Assembly: GCF_037095755.1 (NCBI RefSeq)
Contig: NZ_JBAWKJ010000002.1
Coordinates: 1-64,000 of the forward strand
DNA: 64,000 nt
From: Sphingopyxis sp. CCNWLW2
GTDB lineage: Bacteria; Pseudomonadota; Alphaproteobacteria; Sphingomonadales; Sphingomonadaceae
Reading direction: 5' to 3'
Part shown: piece by piece, positions 19,875 through 29,700 of the stretch
Layout: the number at the start of each line of letters is the position of its first letter
Numbering within the stretch: the stretch's first letter is position 1
Translations under genes and position numbers: made by a program
The notes under the pieces: generated by a model
The model's database searches: none
What the model saw: only the letters and a program-made list of their open reading frames with translations
What the model was told of the DNA's origin: nothing

Positions 19875-20228
19875 TCAGTTCGGCCAAAAGACGCGGACCA
19901 TCGCCGTTTTGATCAATTCGGCGGTCTCCTCGGGCGTCCGGCGCGGCGAGAAAAACGTCAGCGAATCGACCGTCACGACCGTATAGCCGGCTGCGTTGAG
20001 CCGTGCCGCAATCCTGGGCGTCTCGCCGACCCGGTTGCCCATGTCGCCCGACAACATGGCGATCGCGGGTTTTGCGGGGCCGGCACCTGGGGCCGGCATG
20101 TCCCGGAACAGCGGGCCGTTATAATAGCCAGCATGAATATAGGTCGCCGCAGCGATGCCGAGCGCAATGAGCGGGGCCAAGAGCCATTTTTCACGGGACT
20201 TACGTCGCAATCGAAATGGCCATTGCAT
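19875..20228 (-). pseudogene. Truncated AcvB/VirJ-like serine hydrolase domain protein
   Basis: 117 aa. After a membrane anchor (EKWLLAPLIALGIAAATYIHAG) the sequence AIAMLSGDMGNRVGETPRIAARLNAAGYTVVTVDSL...RTPEETAELIKTAM matches the first half of the VirJ/AcvB domain. The frame stops before the nucleophile GxSFGA segment normally expected, and the esterase gene begins on the other strand 37 bp later, so the catalytic half is missing. It is probably a remnant, though a short functional protein cannot be excluded. Confidence 0.5.
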
Positions 20229-20352
20229 ACGGCCTTCGTTCCTGAAGCGGCGAAGATAAGCCGGCTCGCCTGCCGGGAAGCTGGCGCGAAGATTACGATA
20301 TTGTCACGTCGCGGCCATGCCCCGGTCGGATCGCCGGGCTTAGAAGGAGGGT

Positions 20353-20406
20353 GTCCAAGGCGGAGCCATCCCCTCGGCTCCCTCTCGCCCCAGACACCGC
20401 CTGGAC
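20353..20406 (+). other. Stem-loop leader upstream of a small secreted-peptide gene
   Basis: Arms GTCCAAGGCGG (20353-20363) and CCGCCTGGAC (20397-20406) pair with one bulge and enclose a second hairpin (GAGCC/GGCTC). It ends about 50 nt before the start codon at 20456. It could be an mRNA leader structure or a terminator of upstream transcription. Confidence 0.35.
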
Positions 20407-20455
20407 ATTCTGAAGCGTTCGTCCGCGCTCGCCGCGGATCCATGGAGTGAAGAAT

Positions 20456-20650
20456 ATGGCAAATTTCCGTACCCTTGTCGGGCTTGGTCTCACATCCACG
20501 ATGATGATCACCGCTCCGGTCTTTGCATCGACCTCGACGGCTGCCAAACCGGCAACGCATCAGGCCGCGCCTTCGAAGCACGCCGCCTCGGCATGGCAGG
20601 CGCGTCCCGCCAAGGCGGCGATGAGCAACGGCAAGAAGACCGCCTACTAA
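20456..20650 (+). CDS. Small exported Ala/Lys-rich protein, 64 aa
   Basis: ATG 20456 is 8 nt after GGAG. The product has a clear Sec signal (TLVGLGLTSTMMITAPVFAS with A-x-A-like cleavage near residue 25) and a short basic, Ala/Ser/His-rich mature part ending in GKKTAY. Nothing identifies a function; it resembles small envelope-stress or cationic peptides that are common and poorly conserved. Confidence 0.55.
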   Translation: MANFRTLVGLGLTSTMMITAPVFASTSTAAKPATHQAAPSKHAASAWQARPAKAAMSNGKKTAY

Positions 20651-20967
20651 ACGCTGCCTCGCGGACAATCGACCCAGCAGGTCTGCAAGGGCCCGGCCCC
20701 CGCATCCGCCGGCCCGAAGCAGCCGTCTATCCGGCCAGTTCCCGATTATGTGAGAGCTGGCCGGTTTGGCATGTCCGGTTTCATCTTGCGCCAGCCGGAA
20801 GTGGACCGACCGTAACCGGCTACGTCCAGCAGTTTCGTTTCGGTGGGCGGGCGGGCAGGGTGGATGGTCCCCTGTGGCGTGGGAGGCGAATAGTCAGTTT
20901 TCAGGACCCGTACTGCGACCGGGTAAGGCCTTCACTTTGGATGCCCGGATGAGAAGGACAATAAGAA
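20651..20967. other. Gene-free stretch of about 317 bp with a weak terminator
   Basis: No supported gene. A hairpin at 20731-20764 (CCGGCCAG / CTGGCCGG) followed by only three T residues may end the small-peptide transcript. The rest shows no recognisable signal before the ribosome-binding site of the DUF2147 gene. Confidence 0.4.
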
Positions 20968-21360
20968 ATGATAGTCGCCCTGGCCGCCATGGTCGCCACT
21001 GCCGCGGTGGCACCGACGGGAAACTGGATCACGCAAGACGGGTCGGCGATGGTTGCCATCGCTCCTTGCGGACCGTCCCTGTGCGGCAATATCGTCAAGG
21101 TGCTGAAGGTGGAGGCGGGTGCTCTCAGTACTGATGCTCACAATCCCGACCCGGCCCTTCGCAGCAAGCCCATAGTTGGTCTCAAAATCCTGGGCGGCTT
21201 CAGGCCTTCCGGAGGCGAATGGAGCCATGGCAACATCTATGACCCGAGAACGGGAAGGACATACAGTTCGAAGCTGAACCTGAACGACGACGGGTCATTG
21301 AAAGTGTCGGGTTGCATCGCATTCTTTTGCCAAACGCAGCGGTGGCGTCGATCTCGCTGA
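20968..21360 (+). CDS. DUF2147 family exported protein
   Basis: 130 aa starting at ATG 20968 after GAGAAGGACAATAAGAA. A short hydrophobic N-terminus (IVALAAMVATAAVAPTG) serves as signal peptide. The remainder shows the DUF2147 pattern: G-x-W-x-x-x-D-G-x-x-x-V, a CGPSLCGNIV cysteine pair, GLKILGGFRPSGGEWSHGNIYDPRTGRTYSSKL and a second cysteine pair (GCIAFFCQTQRW). The family is a small periplasmic beta-barrel-like domain of unknown function. Confidence 0.85.
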   Translation: MIVALAAMVATAAVAPTGNWITQDGSAMVAIAPCGPSLCGNIVKVLKVEAGALSTDAHNPDPALRSKPIVGLKILGGFRPSGGEWSHGNIYDPRTGRTYSSKLNLNDDGSLKVSGCIAFFCQTQRWRRSR

Positions 21361-21568
21361 GAAACCGGGATCTGTAATTTTTAGACCGGCCCTTTGCGGG
21401 AGAGAAGGTGACCTTTTTTTCGGTCGGGCACGGTCAGGAACGGCGCGCGATACGCGTCTGCTCCGCGGCGCCGATCCGTCCGACACCGGCGGGTTAAAAC
21501 CTAGGTATAAAAGCGCGATACCCTGCGTTGCGCCTATTCCCACCATCATTGCTGACGGAGTCATGACC

Positions 21569-21979
21569 ATGTTCAAAGCACGCATCCCGATTCTTGCTCT
21601 CGCGCTAGGCTTCGCGCCGGTCGCGTCGGGACATTCGCAGCCTGCAGCGCCGAGCGAGTTGCCCGTCGTAAGCGTGGCGCTTTCGAGTTTCGACTTCGAT
21701 CCGAAAACCATTCATCTGAAGGCGGGAGAGCGCGTGCTCCTGCGGCTGGCCAACACGTCGTCGGGAGGGCATGACTTCGGCGCGCCCTCCTTTTTTGCTG
21801 CCGCGACGATCGATCCGGGTGATGCCGCCCTGATCCATAATGGAAAAGTCGAGCTCGGCGCGCATCAGACCGTCGATATCGCGCTCGTCCCTCGCGCCGG
21901 GACATATAGCCTCAAGTGCGATCATCCCTTTCATGCCACCTTGGGGATGAAGGGCGAGATCGTCGTGGATTCTGATTAG
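21569..21979 (+). CDS. Periplasmic cupredoxin-like copper protein
   Basis: 136 aa. The signal peptide ends near ASGHSQPA. The mature domain carries a full type-1 copper ligand set: His in SSGGHDFG, then Cys-x2-His-x-x-x-x-x-x-Met in KCDHPFHATLGM. ATG 21563 is an alternative start, but GGAG lies 8 nt before 21569. Such proteins transfer electrons or bind copper in the periplasm. It is monocistronic, with no copper-resistance genes adjacent. Confidence 0.8.
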   Translation: MFKARIPILALALGFAPVASGHSQPAAPSELPVVSVALSSFDFDPKTIHLKAGERVLLRLANTSSGGHDFGAPSFFAAATIDPGDAALIHNGKVELGAHQTVDIALVPRAGTYSLKCDHPFHATLGMKGEIVVDSD

Positions 21980-22332
21980 AACCCTTCTTCCCGGTGGAAT
22001 CGAATGCTCGCCAGTGGCGACGCGCGTGGGCGACCCCACGAGCAGCCCGGCGCAACGAAAGCTTCTGCATCCTCCGCCATTTTGTCGGCGCTGCAGGAAT
22101 CGAGCCTTGCCGACGGAGCCGATCATTGTATCGCCAACAATCTGCCGCTGCGGAAGCGGCAAGAGAGCGTTTAATGCGTGTTCAATCGTGTCCGTCCCAC
22201 GATCCATCCCGTCTTTTTTGTGTAATTTTATAGACTTGGAATGGTCGTGTTATCGACCTGAAACCGTAAGTTCCGTCCCCTAGGCGTCCCGTTGCAAAAA
22301 CAAACCTACTTGCTCCACCTAGGGGGAAATCC
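21980..22332. other. Gene-free leader region upstream of the TonB-dependent receptor
   Basis: About 350 bp without a gene. The last 60 bp contain CCCCTAGG (22277-22284) and its complement CCTAGGGG (22318-22325), which includes the receptor's ribosome-binding GGGGGA. If transcribed, the two arms could pair across a 33-nt loop and hide the ribosome-binding site. No known riboswitch consensus, including a B12 box, was recognised. Confidence 0.45.
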
Positions 22333-24630
22333 TTGAACAACCGACTTTTGGCCGTCGCGAAGCTCGCGGCCGGCTCCACCTGTTTCGTCCTTCCCATGTC
22401 CGCATTCGCAGCCGAGGTTGCCGATAATGCGCCGGCCGACCCTGATGGCCAGACCATCGTTGTGACGGCGCAGAAAATCGAGCAGCGCGCCATCGACGTT
22501 CCCATCACCATCAGCGCCATAACAAACGAACGGATGCGGGAAATCGGGGTGTCGGATCTGGACGAACTGTCCAACTATATCCCCGGCCTCAATATCCAGG
22601 AGCAGAGCGCCAACAATCCCGGTATCGTCATTCGCGGGATCACGTCGGACAGTGGCTCGTCGCAGCAGGCGGCGCGTGTGACGCTCTATTATAACGGCGT
22701 CGATATTTCCCGTTCGCGCGGAGCCTATCAGGGCATCTACGATCTGGAGCGCGTCGAGGTCGTCAAGGGACCCCAGGCCACCCTGTTCGGCACCGCTTCC
22801 ACCATCGGCGCGATCAGCATCATCTCGGCCAAGCCGAAGCCCGGCTTTTCCGGCGAACTCAGCGGCGGTTACGGCAATTTCGACCAGATCCAGTTCGGCG
22901 GCTTCGTCAATGCCGGCTCGGACGTGCTGGCGGGCCGCGTCGCCTTTTCGTGGAAGAAGCGCGACGGCTATGTCCATAATCTCGATCCCGTGCAGGGCGA
23001 CCTCTATGCGCAGGACCAGCTCGGCATTCGCGGTTCGCTGCGTTTTACGCCCAGTCAGGATTTCACGGCCGACCTGATCGGCACTTATGACCGCCAGCGC
23101 AATTCAGGCACGCCCTTCATCAACAAGCGCCTTGCCCCCGTCGGAGTGACGGGCAATGTCTTCGGCGATGTCTGGCTGGGCGGCTCCCCCGTCTCCGAGC
23201 AGGTGCTGGGCGCGCCCAAGCTGGGGCTCACGCGCGATGTCTATGATGTCAATCTGACGACCAACTGGAAGTTCGCCGACGATTGGAGCTTCACCACCGT
23301 CAACGGCTATCGAAACTTCGACTCGCTCGAGATATTCGACGCCGATGGTTCGCGCGCCTGGTATCTGGAATTTGCCGAGGAAGCGAAGGGGCGGCAGTTC
23401 AGCCATGAGGGCCGTTTCGCTTATACCACGGACGCGGTGCGCGCCTCGTTCGGCTGGAACTATTTCTACGAGAAGAACAACCAGTTCGTGCCTTTCTCGT
23501 CCGAGGAAGGGACCTTCATCCAATGTTCGGCCGGCACGGTGCCGGGCCTGCCTTGCATCGATGCGAACAATGTGGTGACGGCCGCGCAGGCGACCGCGAT
23601 CCTGAGCGGCGGCCGGGCGACGGTGCTGCCCTATTCGAGCTGGTTCAACAATCGCGGCAAGAACCAGAGCTGGTCGGTTTTTGGCGAGACGACCTGGGTA
23701 CCCAACTCTGCATTGGAACTGACCGCGGGGGTCCGCTTTCTGATCGAGAAAAGGCAGTCGGGCTTCGCCGCCTTTGCGCCCAATGCGGTGCTGACCGGCA
23801 GGCCCCTGATCCCAACGCAGGTCAATACCAATGGCGCCTATTTCACGTCCGAAGACAGCTTCCAGGCGGTGTTGCCGCGTTTCAACATTCTCTATCGTCT
23901 GAACAACAGGCTGAACCTCTATGCGACCGTTTCCAAAGGGCGGCGCTCGCCGACCGTGCAGGTCTCGGCGGCCAGCCTGACGGTTCCGAACATTCAGGTT
24001 ATCGCGGCGGAAAATGTCTGGAACTATGAGGGCGGCATCAAGGGCCGGGTCGGCGTCCTCTCCGGCTCGCTGGGCGTCTATTACCAGACATATGATAATT
24101 TCCAGGTCAGCGTGATCCGGGATGGCCGGGCCGTCACCGAAAGTGCAGGCACGGCCAGCAACCTGGGCGTCGAGGCCGAACTGCAGGCCGACGTAACAAG
24201 TTGGTTCCGCCTGTTCGGCAATGTCGGCTTCATCGATGGCGGCATCGACGACAAGCCTGCCAACGGCCGGTTTGCGGGAGACCAGTTCCGACTCCAGCCC
24301 AAATGGCAATGGGCGGCGGGCTTCACCCTCGACGCGCCGATTGCCGGCGGCACGCGCCTATTCCTGACGCCCAGCGTGACCCATCGCAGCAAGATCTACT
24401 TCGAGATCCCCAACACCGAGGCGATCAGCCAGGATGCCGTCACGCTGGTCAATGTCCGCGGCGGCATGTCGTTCGGCGATGGCCGTTACGAAGTCGCCGC
24501 CTTTGCCCGCAACCTGTTCAACAAGGACTATCTGCTCGATGCCGGCAATACAGGTGGCGGCTTCGGATATCCCACTTTCATTCCGGCCGAGCCGCGCCTT
24601 TTTGGCGTCCAGCTCACCGGCCGGTTCTGA
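22333..24630 (+). CDS. TonB-dependent outer-membrane receptor
   Basis: 765 aa from TTG 22333, 6 nt after GGGGG. Signal peptide (LAAGSTCFVLPMSAFAAE), TonB-box region (GQTIVVTAQKIEQRAIDVP), plug domain (residues about 45-160, LERVEVVKGPQATLFGTAST) and a 22-strand-type barrel ending in LFGVQLTGRF with the terminal Phe. The plug belongs to the large sphingomonad TBDR group with unspecified ligands. It lies 18 bp upstream of a PhoD-type phosphatase, so a phosphorylated organic compound is a plausible ligand. That is inference. Confidence 0.92.
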   Translation: MNNRLLAVAKLAAGSTCFVLPMSAFAAEVADNAPADPDGQTIVVTAQKIEQRAIDVPITISAITNERMREIGVSDLDELSNYIPGLNIQEQSANNPGIVIRGITSDSGSSQQAARVTLYYNGVDISRSRGAYQGIYDLERVEVVKGPQATLFGTASTIGAISIISAKPKPGFSGELSGGYGNFDQIQFGGFVNAGSDVLAGRVAFSWKKRDGYVHNLDPVQGDLYAQDQLGIRGSLRFTPSQDFTADLIGTYDRQRNSGTPFINKRLAPVGVTGNVFGDVWLGGSPVSEQVLGAPKLGLTRDVYDVNLTTNWKFADDWSFTTVNGYRNFDSLEIFDADGSRAWYLEFAEEAKGRQFSHEGRFAYTTDAVRASFGWNYFYEKNNQFVPFSSEEGTFIQCSAGTVPGLPCIDANNVVTAAQATAILSGGRATVLPYSSWFNNRGKNQSWSVFGETTWVPNSALELTAGVRFLIEKRQSGFAAFAPNAVLTGRPLIPTQVNTNGAYFTSEDSFQAVLPRFNILYRLNNRLNLYATVSKGRRSPTVQVSAASLTVPNIQVIAAENVWNYEGGIKGRVGVLSGSLGVYYQTYDNFQVSVIRDGRAVTESAGTASNLGVEAELQADVTSWFRLFGNVGFIDGGIDDKPANGRFAGDQFRLQPKWQWAAGFTLDAPIAGGTRLFLTPSVTHRSKIYFEIPNTEAISQDAVTLVNVRGGMSFGDGRYEVAAFARNLFNKDYLLDAGNTGGGFGYPTFIPAEPRLFGVQLTGRF

Positions 24631-24648
24631 TCTCGCGGGGAGGCGATC

Positions 24649-26268
24649 ATGACGTTTGAAATAGACCGGCGCCTGCTGATGACAGCAGGCGCCTTCGGGC
24701 TCGCTGCGCTCGCGACACCGGGCGTGGCACAACTGCTCACCGCCCGCGGCTTCACCCACGGCATAGCCAGCGGCGAACCTTCCGCGAAATCGGTGCTGCT
24801 ATGGACGCGGTACGTCGGCAACGGCGACAGTCGGCTGCGCTGCGAAGTGGCGACCGATGCGGCCTTCACCCAGGTCGTGGCGGGCGGAGATGTTTCCGCC
24901 AGCGCGCAGCATGACCATTGCGCCAAGCTGGTGGTCGATGGCTTGACGCCCGATCGCTGGTATCATTATCGTTTCATCGCGCCCGACGGTACGAAAAGCG
25001 ACGTCGGCCGCACCCGCACGCTTCCCGATGGCGACACCGCACGCTTCGGCATCGGCCTCTTCTCCTGCTCGAACATGCCCTTTGGCTGGTTCAACGCCTA
25101 CGGCCACGCGGCGGCGCGCGACGACCTCGACCTGATGGTGCATGTCGGGGACTATCTTTACGAATATGGGCCGGGCAAATATCCGAAGACGGATATGCCC
25201 GGGCGGACGGTCCTGCCCGCCAATGAGATGGTGACGCTGGCCGACTATCGCCTGCGCCATGCATCCTATCGCGCCGATCCCGACCTGCGCCGCCTCCATC
25301 AGCGTTATCCGATGGTGGCGCAATGGGATGACCATGAGCTCACCAACGATGCCTGGGTCGATGGCGCGCAAAATCATCAGCCGGAAACCGAGGGCGACTG
25401 GGCGGTACGCAAGGCCGTAGCGGAGCGCGTCTATCGCGAGTGGATGCCGGTGTCGGAACGACGTTACGACAGCTATCAGATCGGATCCTTGGCGACGTTG
25501 TTCCGTCCCGAGACGCGTATCACCGCGCGCTCCAAGCAGCTGGAATTCAGCGATGTGCTCGCAAGTCATGGCGACTTGGACAAGGCGTTCGCCGAATTTC
25601 GCGACGGCCTGTGGAGCGCGTCCGATCGTACCTTGATGGGCGCGGATCAGGAAGCCTGGCTCCACGCCGGGTTGGTACAGTCGGTCAAGGCTGGAACCCG
25701 CTGGCAGGTTTTGGCGCAGCAGGTCGCCATGGGGAGTATCCGGGCGCCCGAGGCGATTGCGGACTGGGCGCCGGTCGGCGTTCCGCCAGAGGCGCGCAAG
25801 ACGCTGATGGGAATCGCCGCGGCGTCGAAGGCGGGGCTGCCCTTCAACCTCGATGCATGGGATGGCTATCCGGCGGCGCGGGATCGGTTGTTCGATGCCG
25901 CGCTTGAAAGCGAAAGCAATCTCGTCGTCCTGTCAGGCGACAGCCACAATGCGTGGGGCAATAATCTGACCACCCATGGCCGCGCGGTCGGAGTCGAATA
26001 TGCGGGCCACGCCGTCACCTCGCCCGGCTTCGAGACCTATTTCCCAAGCGTGGCACCCACTGATGTCGCCAAGGGCTTGCGTGAAACCAATCCCGGCCTC
26101 GTTTATTCGGATACCAGCCGCAGGGGCTATGTCTCGCTGCAGCTCACGCCCGATCGGGTGCGCGGCGATTGGCATTATGTCCCAACTATCACCGAGCGTT
26201 CGATCTCCGGGGTAACGAGCGAAGGACTCAGTGTCCGCTGGGGTGAAAGGCGCTTCTCAGCAGCTTGA
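24649..26268 (+). CDS. phoD: PhoD-family alkaline phosphatase/phosphodiesterase, Tat-exported
   Basis: 539 aa. The N-terminus DRRLLMTAGAFGLAALATPGVAQ is a twin-arginine-type signal. The PhoD N-terminal beta domain (residues about 35-125, FTHGIASGEPSAKSVLLWTR) precedes the metallophosphatase domain with the metal-binding segments FSCSNMPFG, HVGDYLYEYG, WDDHE and LSGDSHNAW. PhoD enzymes use Fe/Ca to hydrolyse phosphodiesters and monoesters outside the inner membrane. It probably forms a unit with the upstream receptor. No Pho box was found by eye upstream. Confidence 0.9.
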   Translation: MTFEIDRRLLMTAGAFGLAALATPGVAQLLTARGFTHGIASGEPSAKSVLLWTRYVGNGDSRLRCEVATDAAFTQVVAGGDVSASAQHDHCAKLVVDGLTPDRWYHYRFIAPDGTKSDVGRTRTLPDGDTARFGIGLFSCSNMPFGWFNAYGHAAARDDLDLMVHVGDYLYEYGPGKYPKTDMPGRTVLPANEMVTLADYRLRHASYRADPDLRRLHQRYPMVAQWDDHELTNDAWVDGAQNHQPETEGDWAVRKAVAERVYREWMPVSERRYDSYQIGSLATLFRPETRITARSKQLEFSDVLASHGDLDKAFAEFRDGLWSASDRTLMGADQEAWLHAGLVQSVKAGTRWQVLAQQVAMGSIRAPEAIADWAPVGVPPEARKTLMGIAAASKAGLPFNLDAWDGYPAARDRLFDAALESESNLVVLSGDSHNAWGNNLTTHGRAVGVEYAGHAVTSPGFETYFPSVAPTDVAKGLRETNPGLVYSDTSRRGYVSLQLTPDRVRGDWHYVPTITERSISGVTSEGLSVRWGERRFSAA

Positions 26269-26408
26269 AGTGTGAATCGCCGTCAAAGGCGGAGCCTCTG
26301 TGCGGCATGGAATCAAAACATTGCACATGGAGGCTGGAGCCAGGTCGCGCGAAGGCAGGCGTTGCTGGTAGATCTTCGAGGTTTGTCGAATCTTTCCGGG
26401 GTTCTGTA

Positions 26409-26642
26409 TCAACGCCGATGGCGAAGGATGACCGCTATACGAAGCAGGCTCTTCGGTTGAGGAACATAGTCGAGCGCGCCATAGACAATATTCTCATAGC
26501 GACCGGTCAAGGCATCGATCCGTGGCACGACGTCGACATCGTAGCGGCGCAAACGCGATTGGCGGCTTCGCCACAGGTCCAGTTCGTCGGCGCCCCACGG
26601 CACGTCGGCGGTGCCAACCGGATAGAAGTTTGAATTGGTCAT
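26409..26642 (-). pseudogene. N-terminal fragment of an M14-type zinc carboxypeptidase
   Basis: 77 codons. The first about 58 residues (NFYPVGTADVPWGADELDLW, SRQSRLRRYDVDVVPRIDAL, VYGALDY) match the N-terminus I recall for bacterial M14 metallocarboxypeptidases of 350-400 aa. The sequence then departs into PQPKSLLRIAVILRHRR and stops before any zinc ligand (HxxE). It is interpreted as a truncated remnant between the phosphatase and dnaE2. The family call is from memory. Confidence 0.4.
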
Positions 26643-26751
26643 CGCATTGTCGCCTCACCGAAGAGGCTTCCCGTAAAAAGGGAATGATCGCAGGTTCAAC
26701 CGTCAAGAAGCAAGGCGGTGGAAAACCGCCCGTTCTTCGTCATATACGTTC

Positions 26752-29700
26752 CTACCGGAAGTCGCGCGGCTTAATCTTGATGCCCTCAGTCGGCTGGCCG
26801 GGGATAATGCCCGAGCCAAGCCGGAGGTCGGGAATGAAGATGTTGCGCGGATTGCGCCCGAGGGGTTGTGTCGTGGGATCGCGCGGGTCGCGGCCGACCG
26901 GGCTCTTCACGACATCGGCGCGGCTGACGCGATAGACGTCGGCAACATCGGCGCGGTTGCCGACGCTCGCGAGCAGCGGTGAAAGATCGTCGAGACGCTG
27001 CGCGATGACATGGATGACCTCGCCCTCGCGCTGGACCTGGCCGCGCACCCCTATCATCGACGCGCCGAGCACCGTGCGGCGATTGGCCTCGAAGACCTTG
27101 GTCCAGACCACGAGATTGGCGACATTGGTTTCGTCCTCGAGCGTGATGAACATGACGCCCTTCGCCGAGCCCGGCTTCTGGCGGACGAGCACGACACCGG
27201 CGAGTTCGATCCAGCGTCCGTCCTTGACGCTCTGCAGCTCCTGGCAGCTGATCATCTTGCGCGCGCGCAGTTCGTCGCGAAGAAAAGCGAGCGGATGCGC
27301 GCGCAGCGACAGCCCCGCGGCGCGGTAGTCCTCGACCACTTCGGCGCCTTCGCCCATTGGCGCGAGCGGCACCGCTGGCTCGACCGCTTCGCGTTGCAGC
27401 CGCCCGTTGCGCTCGTCGGCGGCCGCAAAGAGCGGAAGCGCCGCCGCCCCAAGACCTTTCACCTCCCAGAGGCCTTCGCGGCGCGAAGAGCCGAGCGAGG
27501 CGAAGCCGTCGGCATCGCCGATCCGGTCGAGCGCACCGCGACCGACGCCAGCGCGACGCTGGATTTCTTCGGCGCTGGTGAAGACCATGTCGCCGCGCGC
27601 CGTGACGATTGCCGCGCCATCCTCGTTGGCGAGCTCGCGCACCATGCGCAGGCCGAGGCGGACGGCGAAATATGGGCCACCGGTTTCCTCGAGCGTGCAA
27701 TCCCAACGGCTGTGATTGACGTCGATCGGACGCACCTCGACGCCATGCTGACGCGCGTCGCGGACAATCTGCGCCGGCGCATAAAAGCCCATCGGCTGTG
27801 CGTTGAGCAATGCGGCGCAGAAGACATCGGGATGATGGCACTTCATCCACGACGAGGCATAGGCGATCAGCGCGAAGCTCGCGGCGTGGCTTTCGGGAAA
27901 GCCGTAGGAGCCGAAGCCCTCGATCTGCTTGAAGGTCTTCTCGGCGAACGCCTGTTCGTAACCGCGGGAGACCATGCCGTTGATGAGCTTGTCGCGGAAA
28001 TGCGAGACGCCGCCGGTGAGTTTGAACGTCGCCATCGCGCGGCGGAGGAGATCGGCCTCGCTCGGCGTGAACCCCGCGCATTCGATCGCGACGCGCATCG
28101 CCTGTTCCTGGAAGAGCGGGACGCCCAATGTCTTTTCGAGCACGCGGCGCAGCTCGGGGGTCGGGTAGGTGACCTCCTCCTGCCCGTTGCGGCGGCGGCG
28201 ATAGGGATGGACCATGTCGCCCTGGATCGGCCCGGGACGGACGATCGCGACCTGAATCACCAGATCGTAGAAGGTGCGCGGCGCCATCAGCGGGATCGAC
28301 GCCATCTGCGCGCGGCTTTCGATCTGGAAAACGCCGAGCGTGTCGGCCTTGCGGATCATCGCATAGGTCGCGGGGTCTTCCGCAGGGATCGTCGAAAGAT
28401 CGTGGTCGATACCCTTGGCTTCGCGCAGGAATTCGAACGCACGGCGCATGCAGCTGAGCATGCCGAGCGCGAGGATATCGACCTTCATGAAGCCCAGCGC
28501 GTCGATATCGTCCTTGTCCCATTCGATGACCTGGCGGTCGTCCATCGCGGCGGGCTCGATCGGCACGAGTTCGTCGAGCCGGTCGCGCGTCAGCACGAAC
28601 CCGCCGGGATGCTGCGAGAGGTGGCGCGGGGTGTTGATCAGCGTGCGCGCGAGCTCGAGCGTGAGCATCAGCCGCTTGTCGCCCATGTCGAGGTTCAGAG
28701 CCGCGGCATGGCTTTCATCGACGCCTTCGCGGCTATAGCCCCAGACCGCACCCGCGAGCCCCGCGGTCATGTCTTCGCTGAGGCCAAGCGCCTTGCCGAC
28801 CTCGCGCACCGCCCCGCGCGAACGATAGCGGGTGACCACGGCGGTGAGCGCGCTGCGCGTGCGGCCATAGGTTTCGTAGATCCACTGGATGATTTCCTCG
28901 CGCCGCTCATGCTCGAAATCGACGTCGATATCGGGCGGCTCGCGCCGCTCGGCCGAGACGAAGCGCTCGAACAGGAGCTCGGACCGCACCGGGTCGATCG
29001 AGGTGATACCGAGCACGTAGCAGACCGCGCTGTTCGCCGCCGAACCGCGCCCCTGGCAGAGGATCTCGCGGCGGCGCGCCTCGGCAACGATCGAGTGGAC
29101 CGTCAGAAAGTAGGGTGCGTAATCGAGTTCTCCGATCAATCGCAACTCATGCTCGAGCTGCGTGCGCACCTTGCCGTCGATGCCTTCGGGATAGCGCACG
29201 GGGGCTTTCTCCCACGTCAGACGCTCGAGTTCCTGCTGCGGGGTGCGTCCGGGGACGCGGATTTCGTCGGGATATTGGTAGCGCAGCTCCTCGAGGCTGA
29301 AGGTGCAGCGATCCGCGAATTCGACCGTGCGCGCGACGGGCGAGGAATCCTTGAGGTAGCGGCGAAAGAGCCGCTCCATCTCGGCGGCCGATTTCAGATG
29401 CCGGTCGGCGAAGCGCTCGCGGCGATCGCCGAGGTCGTCGATCGTGCATTTCTCGCGGATGCAGGTGACGACGTCCTGCAGCAGGCGGCGCTCGGGCGCA
29501 TGATAAAGGACATCGCCCATTGCCACGGTCGACACGCGCGCGGCCGCCGCCTGCGCCGCGAGGTCGCGCAGCCGGATCGCATCGCGCGGGCGGCGGCGGA
29601 TCGTCAGCGCCATATAGGCGCGGTCGCCGAAGATGCGTTTTGTCCGGTCGAGCGCGACCTCGGTCGCCGCGTCGGCGCGGTCGGGAACGAGGCAGGCGAT

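Noticed and set aside
22234..22332. Cobalamin or other named riboswitch before the receptor
   Set aside because: No B12-box or other consensus motif is visible; only a simple anti-Shine-Dalgarno pairing is supported.
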